A DNA stretch of 64,000 nucleotides. Origin: UBA10348 sp002469915. GTDB lineage: Bacteria; Bacteroidota; Rhodothermia; Rhodothermales; UBA10348. The stretch spans positions 113,255-177,254 of the forward strand of contig JAQWHM010000007.1 of NCBI GenBank assembly GCA_029249345.1, given 5' to 3'. The notes under the pieces are model-generated. The model was not told where the DNA came from, made no database searches, and was given only the letters and a program-made list of their open reading frames with translations. Positions 25,629 through 34,559 of this stretch are shown here, one piece after another. The number at the start of each line of letters is the position of its first letter. Positions within the stretch are counted from its first letter, which is position 1. A program made the position numbers and the translations under genes.

Positions 25629-26438
25629 ATGGGATTTGAGCTTCAAAGCTTTGAAGAAGATGTACTCCAAGCGAGTCATACAAAGCCGGTCTTGGTCGAT
25701 TTTTGGGCGCCCTGGTGTGGGCCCTGCCGAGTTCTGGGTCCCATCATCGAAAAGCTTGCGAAAGAGCAAGCCGATCGCTGGACATTGATTAAGATTAATT
25801 CTGATCAACGACAGGATTTGTCCCAACAGTATGGCGTCAAGGGTATTCCTGCCGTAAAACTGTTTCACAACGGAGAGGTGATCGATGAGTTCACAGGATC
25901 GCTTCCTGAAATGGCCATCCGGCAGTGGCTAAACAAGGCCCTACCTTCTGAGGCAAAGGACCAGATCCTTCAGGCCGAAGCCCTTATTGATGCAGAAGAC
26001 TCAAAGGGGGCCATCCGTCTTCTTGAGGAGGCTTTGCGGTCTGAGCCCACTAATTCAACGGCGTGTGGTTTGCTTGCCAGCCTCATCGTTTTTGAAGATC
26101 CTGATCGGGCAACCAAACTTGCAGAAACGGCCGGTACGGGCGAACCACGCTTCATGCAATTGTCTAGTGCGATCAAAACCTTGTCCACTTTTCTACCACT
26201 CGACCTTGATGATCTTCCAGAGGAAAAAGGGGCTGACGCATTCAAAAGTGCCGTATTTGCCCACGAAGAGGGCCAATACGGCACTTCGATAGAGCATGTC
26301 ATCGAGGTCTTAAAAGTAAATCGATTCCTATTGGATGACGGAGCACGGAAGTTGGGCGTAGCCTTGTTCACCGTTCTTGGAGATACGCACCCCGTCACAG
26401 CTTCGTATCGGCGCACATTCGACATGTGGCTTTATTAA
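25629..26438 (+). CDS. thioredoxin-fold protein with TPR tail (CnoX/YbbN-like)
   Basis: 269 residues. Residues about 1-105 are a thioredoxin domain with active site WAPWCGPCR and a cis-Pro in GIPAVKLF. Residues about 115-269 are alpha-helical TPR-like repeats (ALIDAEDSKGAIRLLEEALR, HEEGQYGTSIEHVIEVLK), the layout of CnoX/YbbN, a chaperedoxin that protects client proteins from oxidation and passes them to GroEL. Most non-enterobacterial members keep CGPC and can act as oxidoreductases, as this one should. It is divergent from the beta-propeller gene and converges on arsM with a four-base overlap. Confidence 0.9.
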   Translation: MGFELQSFEEDVLQASHTKPVLVDFWAPWCGPCRVLGPIIEKLAKEQADRWTLIKINSDQRQDLSQQYGVKGIPAVKLFHNGEVIDEFTGSLPEMAIRQWLNKALPSEAKDQILQAEALIDAEDSKGAIRLLEEALRSEPTNSTACGLLASLIVFEDPDRATKLAETAGTGEPRFMQLSSAIKTLSTFLPLDLDDLPEEKGADAFKSAVFAHEEGQYGTSIEHVIEVLKVNRFLLDDGARKLGVALFTVLGDTHPVTASYRRTFDMWLY

Positions 26439-27292
26439 GTACGCGAGCCGGTAAAGGTCAAACTGACTACACGAGCGCCAGAATTTCGGAATTGAGCGAT
26501 CTCATCGGGAGAGGCTAATCCGGCTAAATCAGCGTCGGAAAGCACCACTTCATGTTCCTTTAAAACCTGAACATCGAAGAAGCCAACGCGCTTTAACGTA
26601 TTCAGATAGTCCTCTCTCGTAACCGCCCCAGAAACGCACCCTGCATAGGCTTCTGCAGATTGGCGAATTGCCGGTGGCAATTCGCCATCCAAGACAACAT
26701 CCGAAACGGTGAAGCTTCCACCCAAGCGTAGAGCACGGTGCATTTCAGCGAACACCTTTTCCTTGTTCGGAACGAGGTTTATGACGCAGTTGCTAATAAT
26801 GCGATCGAACGAAGCATCTTCGAATGGTAAGTTTTCGATGTCTCCCTGAAGGAAACGGACGTTATCATAACCCAACTTGTCGGCATTGAGACGTGCCAAA
26901 GAAACCATTTCATCGGTCAGGTCCACACCAGTCACGCTACCTGTTGGACCGACTAACGTTCTGGCAACAAAAGCATCTATTCCACCCCCCGAACCTAGAT
27001 CAAGGACATCGTGTCCTATCATTATATCCGCTTGTTCGGTAGGTATCCCACAGCCAAGACCCAGGTCAACTATACTTTCATAGCCATCCATTTCATCATA
27101 GGAATCCAGATTAAACGGGTTCTCCGCGCTACATCCACAGCCACCTCCCGTTGTGGCCGTTTCGGCATAACGAGATCTGACCTGCTCTTTTACTCCTTCG
27201 TCGTTCAATTCCACAGGCTCCGATTCACAACACAAGGTGGTTTTGATTTCCGAGCAGCATGTTGATGTCTTGAGTTCAATTATGATTTCCAT
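26435..27292 (-). CDS. arsM: arsenite S-adenosylmethionine methyltransferase
   Basis: 285 residues. A SAM-dependent class I methyltransferase with VLDLGSGGGIDAF as motif I. The ArsM cysteines are recognisable: GGGCGCSAENP, GLGCGIP, SNCVINLVPNKEKVF and YAGCVSGAVTREDYL. ArsM methylates As(III) to volatile or less toxic species. The N-terminus has two extra cysteine pairs (STCCSEIKTTLCC). The chosen ATG (27292) is preceded by a good AAAGGG six bases upstream; another ATG at 27307 adds five residues. arsR lies 58 bases upstream on the same strand. Confidence 0.92.
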   Translation of the reverse strand: MEIIIELKTSTCCSEIKTTLCCESEPVELNDEGVKEQVRSRYAETATTGGGCGCSAENPFNLDSYDEMDGYESIVDLGLGCGIPTEQADIMIGHDVLDLGSGGGIDAFVARTLVGPTGSVTGVDLTDEMVSLARLNADKLGYDNVRFLQGDIENLPFEDASFDRIISNCVINLVPNKEKVFAEMHRALRLGGSFTVSDVVLDGELPPAIRQSAEAYAGCVSGAVTREDYLNTLKRVGFFDVQVLKEHEVVLSDADLAGLASPDEIAQFRNSGARVVSLTFTGSRT

Positions 27293-27350
27293 CTGATTCC
27301 CTTTCATTTACGTGTTCAATTGTGTTGATCCTGAACACTAGCCTTGTTCT

Positions 27351-27683
27351 TTAGCAACAGGATCTCTTTATGTCATCCGCCCTTTTGAACCAGGTGGAGA
27401 TGAGATCTTGAGCCTGCGAGAGGCTTTTCCAATCCACACAATAACATGACCTCGCGCCTTCAATTTCCCCAGACACGAGGCCGGCCTCTTTTAAGACCTT
27501 GAGGTGCTGAGAAACGGTCGCTTGGGAAAGGGGTAATTCATCGACCACCTCTCCGCACAGGCACACCTTTCGCGCGGCTAGGACTTCAAGGATCACGATG
27601 CGAGCCGGATGAGAAAGCGCTTTAGCCAAACGAGCTAGGTCCTGCTGCGCATCTGTAAAACGATCCATTTGAGCTTTTGCCAT
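27351..27683 (-). CDS. arsR: ArsR-family transcriptional repressor
   Basis: 110 residues from ATG 27683; an upstream ATG at 27722 overlaps the leader. Winged-helix sequence LARLAKALSHPARIVILEVL, then KVCLCGEVV and LPLSQATVSQHLKVLKEAGLV as recognition helix. The Cys pair in VCLCG is the usual position of the As(III)/Sb(III)-sensing ligands (ELCVCDL in the classic proteins), and the C-terminus ends in CC. It should repress its own promoter and arsM until arsenite binds. An inverted repeat upstream is the probable operator. Confidence 0.93.
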   Translation of the reverse strand: MAKAQMDRFTDAQQDLARLAKALSHPARIVILEVLAARKVCLCGEVVDELPLSQATVSQHLKVLKEAGLVSGEIEGARSCYCVDWKSLSQAQDLISTWFKRADDIKRSCC

Positions 27684-27738
27684 GTCTAAACCTGTCTTTA
27701 AGTGATTGACAGGGCGTAGCATATACTCCGGTCATATC

Positions 27739-27762
27739 GTTTATCGTCTATATACGATAAAC
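27739..27762 (-). promoter_or_regulatory. ArsR operator candidate
   Basis: GTTTATCGT-ctatat-ACGATAAAC, a perfect 9-bp inverted repeat with a six-base centre, 56 bases before the arsR ATG. It sits in the 116-base gap between the ABC exporter's end and arsR, where the arsR promoter must be. Confidence 0.75.
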
Positions 27763-27799
27763 TTGAGCATTGTTTCACCCACTGAGCATATTTTAATTC

Positions 27800-29590
27800 T
27801 TAGGCCAACGCTTTCTGCTCTTGGTACTGGAGCTCGTAGAGCTTCCTGTATAATCCATCTTGGGAAATGAGCTCCTGATGGGAGCCCGATTCCCGCACCT
27901 GACCTCGATGCATAACCAGAATTTTATCTGCGTGCTGAATGGTAGAAAGGCGATGTGCGATAGCCACACTTGTCCTGTCCTTCATGAGTCTCTCTAGAGC
28001 ATTCTGAATAGCTTCCTCCGTCTCTGTGTCCACACTAGACGTGGCTTCATCAAGGACCAAAATTCGGGGGGCATAAACGAGGGCCCGTACGAAGGAAAGA
28101 AGCTGTCGCTGTCCGTGGGACAGCGACATACCGCGTTCACGTACTTCGTAGTCATACTGAGCAGAAAATCGCTCAATGAAGGCCGAGGCACCAATAGAAG
28201 CCGCTGCACGCTTCATTCTTTCATCCGTAATCTCATCATTACGGAGCGTGATATTGTCTCGAATGGTGCCAGAAAAAAGAAATACGTCTTGGAGCACTAA
28301 ACCAATATGAGACCGCAAATCCGCTAAAGAGATGCTGGTAATGTCCACTCCATCTACCAAAATCGATCCCCTTTGAATATCGTAAAACCGAAGGAGCAGA
28401 TTAATAACCGTTGACTTCCCCGCACCCGTAGCTCCTACAATGGCAAGAGACTGACCCGGATTAACGGAGAAACTGACATCCCGAAGAATCCAATCGGCCT
28501 CATCATCTTCAGAATCAATCTTGGGATCGTACGAAAACCAGACATTTCTAAACTCTATTCGACCATCAACCGACTTAAAGTCAACGGGAGATTCCTCCTC
28601 CGGAATAGACGAATCTGAATCCAGCAAATCAAAAATGCGCTCTGCACCAGCCATAGCGCTTTGCAACGTATTGAATTGATCTGAGAGGTTTCTAATCGGC
28701 TCAAAAAACTGCCGAGCATATTGAATAAAAGCAATGAGGACCCCAAGTGTCAGTGTCCCCTGCATCGCGTTTAAACCACCGAACCAGATCACAAGCCCCA
28801 GCGCAATAGTGGCCACTAAATCTACTAACGGAAAGAAAAGTGCATAATAAAATATGGTTCGAATGTGAGCCTGCCTATGCTCATCATTTATCGCCTTAAA
28901 GCGATTCATTTCCTCCTCTTCCCTTCCAAACAATTGCACGATTTTCATTCCTGAAATGTGCTCTTGAAGGAATGAATTCAGCCTCGCGACCTGCGTGCGT
29001 GTTTCCCTGTAGGCAACCCTCACTTTCCTTTTGAACCAAAACGTGGCATAGACCATGAGGGGCATCACGGCCAGGGTCAGCAGGGCAAGCTCCCAGTTCA
29101 GCGAAAACATGAACCACGAAATGAAGATCAATTTGAATAGATCTCCCAAAATGGTGACAACCCCAGCAGATAACACCTGGCTCAGGGATTCCACGTCACT
29201 TGTTACTCTCGTGATGAGGCGTCCAATCGGAGTCGTATCAAAAAACCGAAGCGACTGACGCTGAATATGGCGATACAGCTTCGTTCTCAAATCATATATG
29301 GCCTGCTGTCCGATCCACTGCGTCAGATACGCATTTACAAATGACAGCAACCCCTCAGCCACTAGAATCCCGAACAGTAACATGATCATGTTGCGAAGAC
29401 CCTCTAGGTCTCCGGTCACGATATCTTGGTCAATGGTAATTTGAACCAACTTGGGCCTCAAAGGACCTAAAAAGGCAACAACCAGAACCGTGATGAACGC
29501 TACTCCAACCCAAATCTTGTACGGCTCCAAATAGGAGATAATTCTCCTTAGCAATCGGCCATCAAGTCCTTTTTTCTTTTCTTCGCTCAC
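27800..29590 (-). CDS. ABC exporter half-transporter, subunit with consensus Walker B (heterodimer partner B)
   Basis: 596 residues: membrane domain of six helices, then an ATPase. Walker A is VGATGAGKST and Walker B ILVLDEATSSVD, with the catalytic Glu. The signature motif is LSHGQRQL rather than LSGGQ, and the H-loop is IAHRLS. In heterodimeric exporters such as TM287/288 or LmrCD, one ATP site is degenerate; here the altered signature of this subunit and the altered Walker B of its partner would face each other. The gene overlaps its upstream partner by four bases. Substrate (lipid, drug or peptide) is unknown. Confidence 0.93.
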   Translation of the reverse strand: MSEEKKKGLDGRLLRRIISYLEPYKIWVGVAFITVLVVAFLGPLRPKLVQITIDQDIVTGDLEGLRNMIMLLFGILVAEGLLSFVNAYLTQWIGQQAIYDLRTKLYRHIQRQSLRFFDTTPIGRLITRVTSDVESLSQVLSAGVVTILGDLFKLIFISWFMFSLNWELALLTLAVMPLMVYATFWFKRKVRVAYRETRTQVARLNSFLQEHISGMKIVQLFGREEEEMNRFKAINDEHRQAHIRTIFYYALFFPLVDLVATIALGLVIWFGGLNAMQGTLTLGVLIAFIQYARQFFEPIRNLSDQFNTLQSAMAGAERIFDLLDSDSSIPEEESPVDFKSVDGRIEFRNVWFSYDPKIDSEDDEADWILRDVSFSVNPGQSLAIVGATGAGKSTVINLLLRFYDIQRGSILVDGVDITSISLADLRSHIGLVLQDVFLFSGTIRDNITLRNDEITDERMKRAAASIGASAFIERFSAQYDYEVRERGMSLSHGQRQLLSFVRALVYAPRILVLDEATSSVDTETEEAIQNALERLMKDRTSVAIAHRLSTIQHADKILVMHRGQVRESGSHQELISQDGLYRKLYELQYQEQKALA

Positions 29591-31383
29591 GCCAACTCCT
29601 CCAATTCCCGCTCAAGAAGTTGCTTGTGGTGAAGCGCAGCATAAAATCCATCCTCTTGCACCAGGGAATCGTGATTCCCATTCTCTATGATTTGGCCCTC
29701 GTCCAGCACAATAATATGATCGGCATCCTTAACTGCCGAAATACGATGACTGACGATGACGATCGTGCGTTTCCCGAACTGCTTCTTGAGATGACCCAAG
29801 ATAGTTTGCTCCGTGCCCACATCGACCGCAGATAGCGCATCATCCAATATCAAAATCCGAGGCTGACGGATTAGCGCACGTGCGATAGAGGTTCGCTGTT
29901 TTTGACCGCCCGAAAGGGTAATGCCACGCTCCCCAACAAAGGTCTCAAAGCCGTCCTGAAAGGAAGAGATGTTATCCAGTAAATCAGCTTCCAACGCAGC
30001 CTTCTCAATGAGGGATTGTTCGGCGCCCAAGGTTCCAAACGAAATATTTTCCGCGACCGTATCAGAAAATAGAAACACATCTTGTGGCACGTACCCAATC
30101 ATACTCCTCAATGCATCAACCGGAATTGATTTCACGTCCCGACCATCAATGCGAACGGTCCCTGATTCTGCATCCAGGAGCCGAGGAATCATTTCGACCA
30201 GCGTCGTTTTTCCAGATCCGGTTCGTCCGACCACGGCTAGAGTAGATCCAGCTGGAGCAGCAAATGAAACACTATTTAACGCTTTGACCTCGCTGGCTGG
30301 ATGGCGGAAAGACACAGCTTCGAAAGCAATCGCCCCCTTTGCCTCTTTAATAGCCTCTCCCTCAGTCGTGACAATACCTGGTTCAGCATCGAAAATCTCA
30401 TTCAAGCGGTCCATTGAGGCGGCCGCCCTTTGCACCATGGTGATTACAAATCCCATTGAAGCAACAGGCCACGTCATGAGCGCTACATAAATAATGTATT
30501 CAGCTATGTTGCCAATCGTGATTTCACCTGCAATCGCGAGCGTACCACCAACCCAGACCACAATAAGCGTCGACACTCCAACAAGAGTCAGAAATACGGG
30601 CCTCCAAGCCGCCTCGATGAAGGCAAGATCCAGACTTTTTTTTCTGTAATCAGCACTTTCCTTATCAAACGCTTCTGCCTCTACCTTTTCTCTGGAGTAC
30701 GCTTTAAGAACGCGGATGCCCGAGAGCGCTTCCTGAACGCGAGAGGTCAGTACCGAATATTGAAATTGAAGTGCATCACTTCTGGAATGCACCAAGTGAG
30801 CAACCAGGCCTACCGAAACCGCCAAAAATGGCATAGGAATAAGCGTGTACCACGTCAATTTCGGTGAAATAACGAACATCACGGAAAGGGCAACCACAAT
30901 GATGACCAACGCTCTCGTGGTATACATGATGGCCGGACCGATGTAGCGGCGAACCTGTTCGATGTCGCTGGTGGAACGGGTTATCAGATCGCCCGTCGCA
31001 TGCTTCAGATAGAAATCGTGCGAAAGATTCTGAAGCTGATCATACAGTCTATTCCTCAGATCGTACTCGATATGGCGGGACGCAACAACGACCGTCTGGC
31101 GCATGAGAAAAGAAAATATGCCGCTACCCACACTGAGCGCCATAATCATCAGGCCAAACGTTAACAGGGAAAAGAAATAATCCGTGTACAGATAGTTTTC
31201 CAACGGGGTGCCTTGAAAAGCACGATAAGACGTTACAAAGCGGGGAATACTATCTATGGCCTGACGCACGACCATGGGAACGATGATCGCAAAACTTGAA
31301 GAAATAACTGCGCACAACAATCCTGGAATAAACAGGTGTTTATATCGCCAGTAATAAAAATTAAGCCGGGCTAATGATGCCAT
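29587..31383 (-). CDS. ABC exporter half-transporter, subunit with degenerate Walker B (heterodimer partner A)
   Basis: 598 residues, six membrane helices followed by an ATPase. Walker A is VGRTGSGKTT, the signature is a normal LSGGQKQR, the H-loop is VSHRIS, but Walker B is ILILDDALSAVD, with Asp in place of the catalytic Glu. That makes one nucleotide site non-hydrolytic in the heterodimer, the arrangement known for the TM287/288 and LmrCD families. It is the first gene of the pair and is coupled to partner B by an ATGA overlap. The divergent neighbour is a signalling phosphatase. Confidence 0.93.
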   Translation of the reverse strand: MASLARLNFYYWRYKHLFIPGLLCAVISSSFAIIVPMVVRQAIDSIPRFVTSYRAFQGTPLENYLYTDYFFSLLTFGLMIMALSVGSGIFSFLMRQTVVVASRHIEYDLRNRLYDQLQNLSHDFYLKHATGDLITRSTSDIEQVRRYIGPAIMYTTRALVIIVVALSVMFVISPKLTWYTLIPMPFLAVSVGLVAHLVHSRSDALQFQYSVLTSRVQEALSGIRVLKAYSREKVEAEAFDKESADYRKKSLDLAFIEAAWRPVFLTLVGVSTLIVVWVGGTLAIAGEITIGNIAEYIIYVALMTWPVASMGFVITMVQRAAASMDRLNEIFDAEPGIVTTEGEAIKEAKGAIAFEAVSFRHPASEVKALNSVSFAAPAGSTLAVVGRTGSGKTTLVEMIPRLLDAESGTVRIDGRDVKSIPVDALRSMIGYVPQDVFLFSDTVAENISFGTLGAEQSLIEKAALEADLLDNISSFQDGFETFVGERGITLSGGQKQRTSIARALIRQPRILILDDALSAVDVGTEQTILGHLKKQFGKRTIVIVSHRISAVKDADHIIVLDEGQIIENGNHDSLVQEDGFYAALHHKQLLERELEELA

Positions 31384-31485
31384 TCACTTCGAATGGGTTG
31401 TACCGAAACAGGGTGATCGTTGCGAAACGCACATGACTGAGGAACGATCCGCCATTTACCGTAACTTAGCACGGTTGAATACAAG

Positions 31486-31518
31486 TTTGAGAATACCAAT
31501 CCCGAAACCATACATTTT
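31486..31518 (+). promoter_or_regulatory. Bacteroidota-like promoter upstream of the SpoIIE phosphatase
   Basis: TTTG at 31486-31489, then 21 bases, then TACATTTTG from 31511, fits TTTG-N19-21-TAnnTTTG. The expected start near 31525 leaves an 18-base leader before the ATG at 31543. Confidence 0.45.
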
Positions 31519-31542
31519 GATTGTAATCAAGTGAATCGCCCT

Positions 31543-32838
31543 ATGACGGATCAAAATTCAGGCAACTCTACCGCCTTAGAAAGAGAAAACCAACAGCTTC
31601 GAAGAGCTGTGGAAGAGCTTTCTGTACTGAACGAACTCTCGATAGCCATCAGTTCTTCAAGAGGAACTGACGAGGTTATTCAAACTATTATTCGTCGCTC
31701 CATTAAGGCTATTTCTGCTGAACAGGGCGTTATCACAATGGTTGGAGACGACGTTAGTGACCCAACCAAAACGCTCGTCCGGACCATGGCGAGTTCTGGT
31801 GATCGCGAGGCCTATTCTCCTGATCAGAACCTACTAGGATGGATGTATATCAACCGGAAACCGTTGGTAATCAACGATCCCGCAAATGATAACCGCTTCC
31901 AAGGTGTTGCATGGAATAGCTCCGTCCGCTCTCTTATATCTGTCCCGCTGCAAGTGCATTCGCAGCTAATTGGAATACTAACGCTTTACAACAAAAAGCG
32001 GGGCGGAGACTTTTCAGCCGGCGATCAGCGCCTTCTCTCCATCTTGGCGGGGCAGTCTGCTCAAGTCATTGAAACGGCCCGTTTATATGAGGAAGAAAAA
32101 AAATTAGCGACCGTGCAGCAAGAGCTGAATACAGCTTTTGAGATTCAGACCAATCTGATGCCTTCTGAGACACCCGAAATTAATGGGTTTGACCTAGCAG
32201 GCGTTTCTGTTCCAGCCCAAAGTGTAGGAGGCGACTTTTTCGATTATATCCAGATTGATGACTACCACTGGGGCATCGGGCTAGGAGATGTATCAGGAAA
32301 AGGGATGCCAGCAGCTTTGCTCATGTCTAACTGCCAGGCCACCCTCAGGGGGCAAGCCGTATTTGGTGTAGCCGTGAACGAAACGGTGGAACGAACCAAC
32401 AAACTGCTTACACGAAATATTAGACGAGGATCGTTTGTAACCCTCTTTTATGGAGTTCTAGATGCTATTTCAGGGCGATTCACCTTCGCGAATGCTGGCC
32501 ACAATAAGCCCTACGTTCGCCGAGCAGATGGTACGCTTGAGATGTTAATGCTGGGCGGACTTGTTCTGGGATTCATTGGAACACAGAAGTATGGCCAAGA
32601 TTCCGTGGTGCTTAATCCAGGTGATACGTTGTTCGTTTTTTCCGATGGCGTAACCGAGGCCATGAATGCTCAGCACGACCAGTTTGAAGAAGAAAGACTG
32701 GAAGAACTTCTGAAATCCATTGGTGATGTTTCTGCCGACGAGTACGTGCAAACCGTACATACTGCCGTGAAAGAACATGCCGGTTCGCATCCTCAAAACG
32801 ATGACATTACTATCTTAGTTGTGAAACGTAGCAACTAA
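31543..32838 (+). CDS. GAF-domain PP2C-type phosphatase (RsbU/SpoIIE family)
   Basis: 431 residues. A short coiled coil leads into a GAF domain (about 30-190; ends GDQRLLSILAGQSAQVIETA). The C-terminal part is a SpoIIE/PP2C phosphatase with metal-binding acids: VGGDFFDYI, GLGDVSGKGMPAALLMS, FANAGHNKP, LFVFSDGVTEAMN and NDDITILVVK. Such enzymes dephosphorylate STAS-domain anti-sigma antagonists in partner-switching. The STAS gene lies 89 bases downstream on the same strand, a plausible substrate. A GTG at 31531 is possible but would leave almost no leader behind the predicted promoter. Confidence 0.9.
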   Translation: MTDQNSGNSTALERENQQLRRAVEELSVLNELSIAISSSRGTDEVIQTIIRRSIKAISAEQGVITMVGDDVSDPTKTLVRTMASSGDREAYSPDQNLLGWMYINRKPLVINDPANDNRFQGVAWNSSVRSLISVPLQVHSQLIGILTLYNKKRGGDFSAGDQRLLSILAGQSAQVIETARLYEEEKKLATVQQELNTAFEIQTNLMPSETPEINGFDLAGVSVPAQSVGGDFFDYIQIDDYHWGIGLGDVSGKGMPAALLMSNCQATLRGQAVFGVAVNETVERTNKLLTRNIRRGSFVTLFYGVLDAISGRFTFANAGHNKPYVRRADGTLEMLMLGGLVLGFIGTQKYGQDSVVLNPGDTLFVFSDGVTEAMNAQHDQFEEERLEELLKSIGDVSADEYVQTVHTAVKEHAGSHPQNDDITILVVKRSN

Positions 32839-32927
32839 CTTTTGTGTTCTAGATCTTGATTATTGTTTCCCTGCGGGGTAGTGTCCGACTTCTATAGATG
32901 ATTGCATCCATTTTTATCTGAACAACC

Positions 32928-33269
32928 ATGCCTTTCTCAACGAAGGAAAAATACCAGGCCGTAATTATTAAAATTACTGGAAAGTTTTTAGGCAGTGTGG
33001 AAGGTCCAGCCTTCAAAGACACGCTGGAAGAACTGAAAGACTCTGGAAAAACTAAAGTCGTCATTGACCTATCAAAAGCTGACTTTATGGACTCTTCTGG
33101 TATTGGCGCATTAATCGGCGCTTTGACTACCATGAAAAAAGTAGATGGCGACGTAAAGTTGGCCGGAATGAAAGAACGCATCAAAAACCTCTTCTTACTG
33201 ACTCGCCTACTGGGCCCAGTGTTTGAGGATTTCGATACGGTAGAAGAAGCTGCGGCGGCCATGAATTAA
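32928..33269 (+). CDS. STAS-domain anti-sigma factor antagonist
   Basis: 113 residues, one STAS domain. The phosphorylation motif is DFMDSSGIGALIGAL, with Ser56 and Ser57 in the SpoIIAA position. Dephosphorylated antagonists bind a kinase-type anti-sigma factor and release sigma. The upstream SpoIIE-type phosphatase is the likely activator. No anti-sigma kinase or sigma factor gene is next to it, so the rest of the switch is elsewhere or has another target. A strong intrinsic terminator follows. Confidence 0.9.
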   Translation: MPFSTKEKYQAVIIKITGKFLGSVEGPAFKDTLEELKDSGKTKVVIDLSKADFMDSSGIGALIGALTTMKKVDGDVKLAGMKERIKNLFLLTRLLGPVFEDFDTVEEAAAAMN

Positions 33270-33290
33270 GCTGGGCGTCAAACGACCTTT

Positions 33291-33336
33291 AAGGGGCGGC
33301 CACACGAATATCGTTGTGGCCGCCCCTTTTTTATGG
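33291..33336 (+). terminator. intrinsic terminator after the STAS gene
   Basis: A 14-bp GC-rich stem (left arm AAGGGGCGGCCACA from 33291, right arm ending CGCCCCTT) plus a CGA/TCG extension around an ATA loop is followed by TTTTTT. Confidence 0.9.
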
Positions 33337-33396
33337 TATCAGGCTCATACACCGTTGAGAAACAGCTCACCATCCATTATTCTGCAATGCACGTAG

Positions 33397-33419
33397 TCGG
33401 GATACCATTCTTATCCCGA
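33397..33419 (+). other. hairpin in leader of the ABM-domain gene
   Basis: TCGGGATA at 33397-33404 pairs with TATCCCGA at 33412-33419. It lies 21 bases before the ATG at 33441. There is no T-run, so it may affect translation or mRNA stability, or be incidental. Confidence 0.4.
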
Positions 33420-33440
33420 AGCCCAAAAAAGTGATACGCT

Positions 33441-34193
33441 ATGTTCATGAGATTCGTCCAGCTTAAAATTAAGCCGGAGGCCGCTGTTGCCTTCCAGCGT
33501 TTCTATGATCACCGAGTGGCTCCAGCACTCTTGAAAGAAGAGGGGTGTGTCTTTGCTCGTTTGATTCGTGCCACAGAATCAGACTCCGACTTTATCTCTT
33601 TCACCCTCTAGAAATCGGCTGAAGCAGCCTCTGAATACGAAGATAGTGGAAACTATCAGGCTCTCTTGAAGCAAAACACTCCATTTCAGGAAGCCTCCAA
33701 TGAATGGAAGATTCAACTAACGGAAGACAACACGCTGGAATACAGACCCGTAGTTGACGAGCCAGATGTGAAAGCGATGCCCATTGTGGCTGGGACGAAT
33801 GAAGAGGATGCGCCCAATAAGTTATCGACTGAGACCTACATCCGTATTTTGAACGCTCAAGTTAATCCTGATCGGTTTGATGACCTCCGAGAGGTATACG
33901 ACGAGGAAATTACTCCTGCTCTTATCCAAATCGACGGCTGCCAAGCGGCATACCTAATTGGTATGCCGGATAAAAATGAAGGCCTTTCGATTACTATTTG
34001 GGATTCAGAGCAAAAGGCTAGTGAGTACGAGTCCAGCGGCACCTTTGACAAATTGATGCAAAAGGTGGCACCTTTTCTGTCTTCCTTCTATCAGTGGAAA
34101 ATGACCCTCGACCCCTCAAAACGGGCGCGTACCCATGTTAGCGATGGTCTTTCCATCAAGGGATACAAAGTGGTTTCGGGGGACGACTCCTAG
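33441..34193 (+). pseudogene. tandem ABM-domain (antibiotic biosynthesis monooxygenase-like) protein broken by an amber codon
   Basis: From ATG 33441 the frame reads MFMRFVQLKIKPEAAVAFQR and on for 56 residues to TAG at 33609-33611, then continues in the same frame, without shift, to 34193. The whole would be 250 residues with two ABM-like ferredoxin-fold domains. The halves are internal repeats: ISFTL-stop-KSAEAASEYEDSG in the first aligns with ITIWDSEQKASEYESSG in the second, so the stop replaces Trp, consistent with a single TGG-to-TAG change. ABM proteins act as small oxygenases or heme-degrading enzymes, or have no known role. A TTG at 33666 could restart the second domain (175 residues). 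Either a real nonsense mutation or a sequence error. Confidence 0.75.
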
Positions 34194-34277
34194 GTTGTTG
34201 CGGCCGATTTAAAAACGTCTCGCTCACATCCGATACCGTCTGCTCACGATTCGCCTACCGAACTTGTCTTTTACGTT

Positions 34278-34559
34278 ATGCAGCTAGTGACTTTGGACAG
34301 TATGTCCCTTAAAATTGCCTCTTTTTTACGCAATGCAGGCGTCCCTGCTACTCCGGAATCGAACCTGTCCGTGCTCCTCAATTATTTCGAGAATCAGTAT
34401 GGATTAAGCGTGATGGCTTTTCTGGAAACAGAGTGGTTGAATGAACAACTGGATCGTGATCATCCGTCAAATGATCTTATGCACCTCTGGAAATTGATTT
34501 TACCAGACCTAAAGAAAGCATTTCACGAAGATCTAGAAGCATTTAAAACTTCACGGTGA
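34278..34559 (+). CDS. small hypothetical protein
   Basis: 93 residues from an ATG at 34278, ending 17 bases inside the 3' end of the convergent outer-membrane protein gene. Composition is protein-like (ASFLRNAGVPATPESNLSVL, LWKLILPDLKKAF), with amphipathic helices and no membrane segment. No family recognised. The tail-to-tail overlap is short and does not rule it out. Confidence 0.45.
   Translation: MQLVTLDSMSLKIASFLRNAGVPATPESNLSVLLNYFENQYGLSVMAFLETEWLNEQLDRDHPSNDLMHLWKLILPDLKKAFHEDLEAFKTSR

Noticed and set aside
29969..30490. 173-residue antisense reading frame within the ABC exporter gene
   Set aside because: Opposite strand of the ATPase domain, whose motifs are intact.
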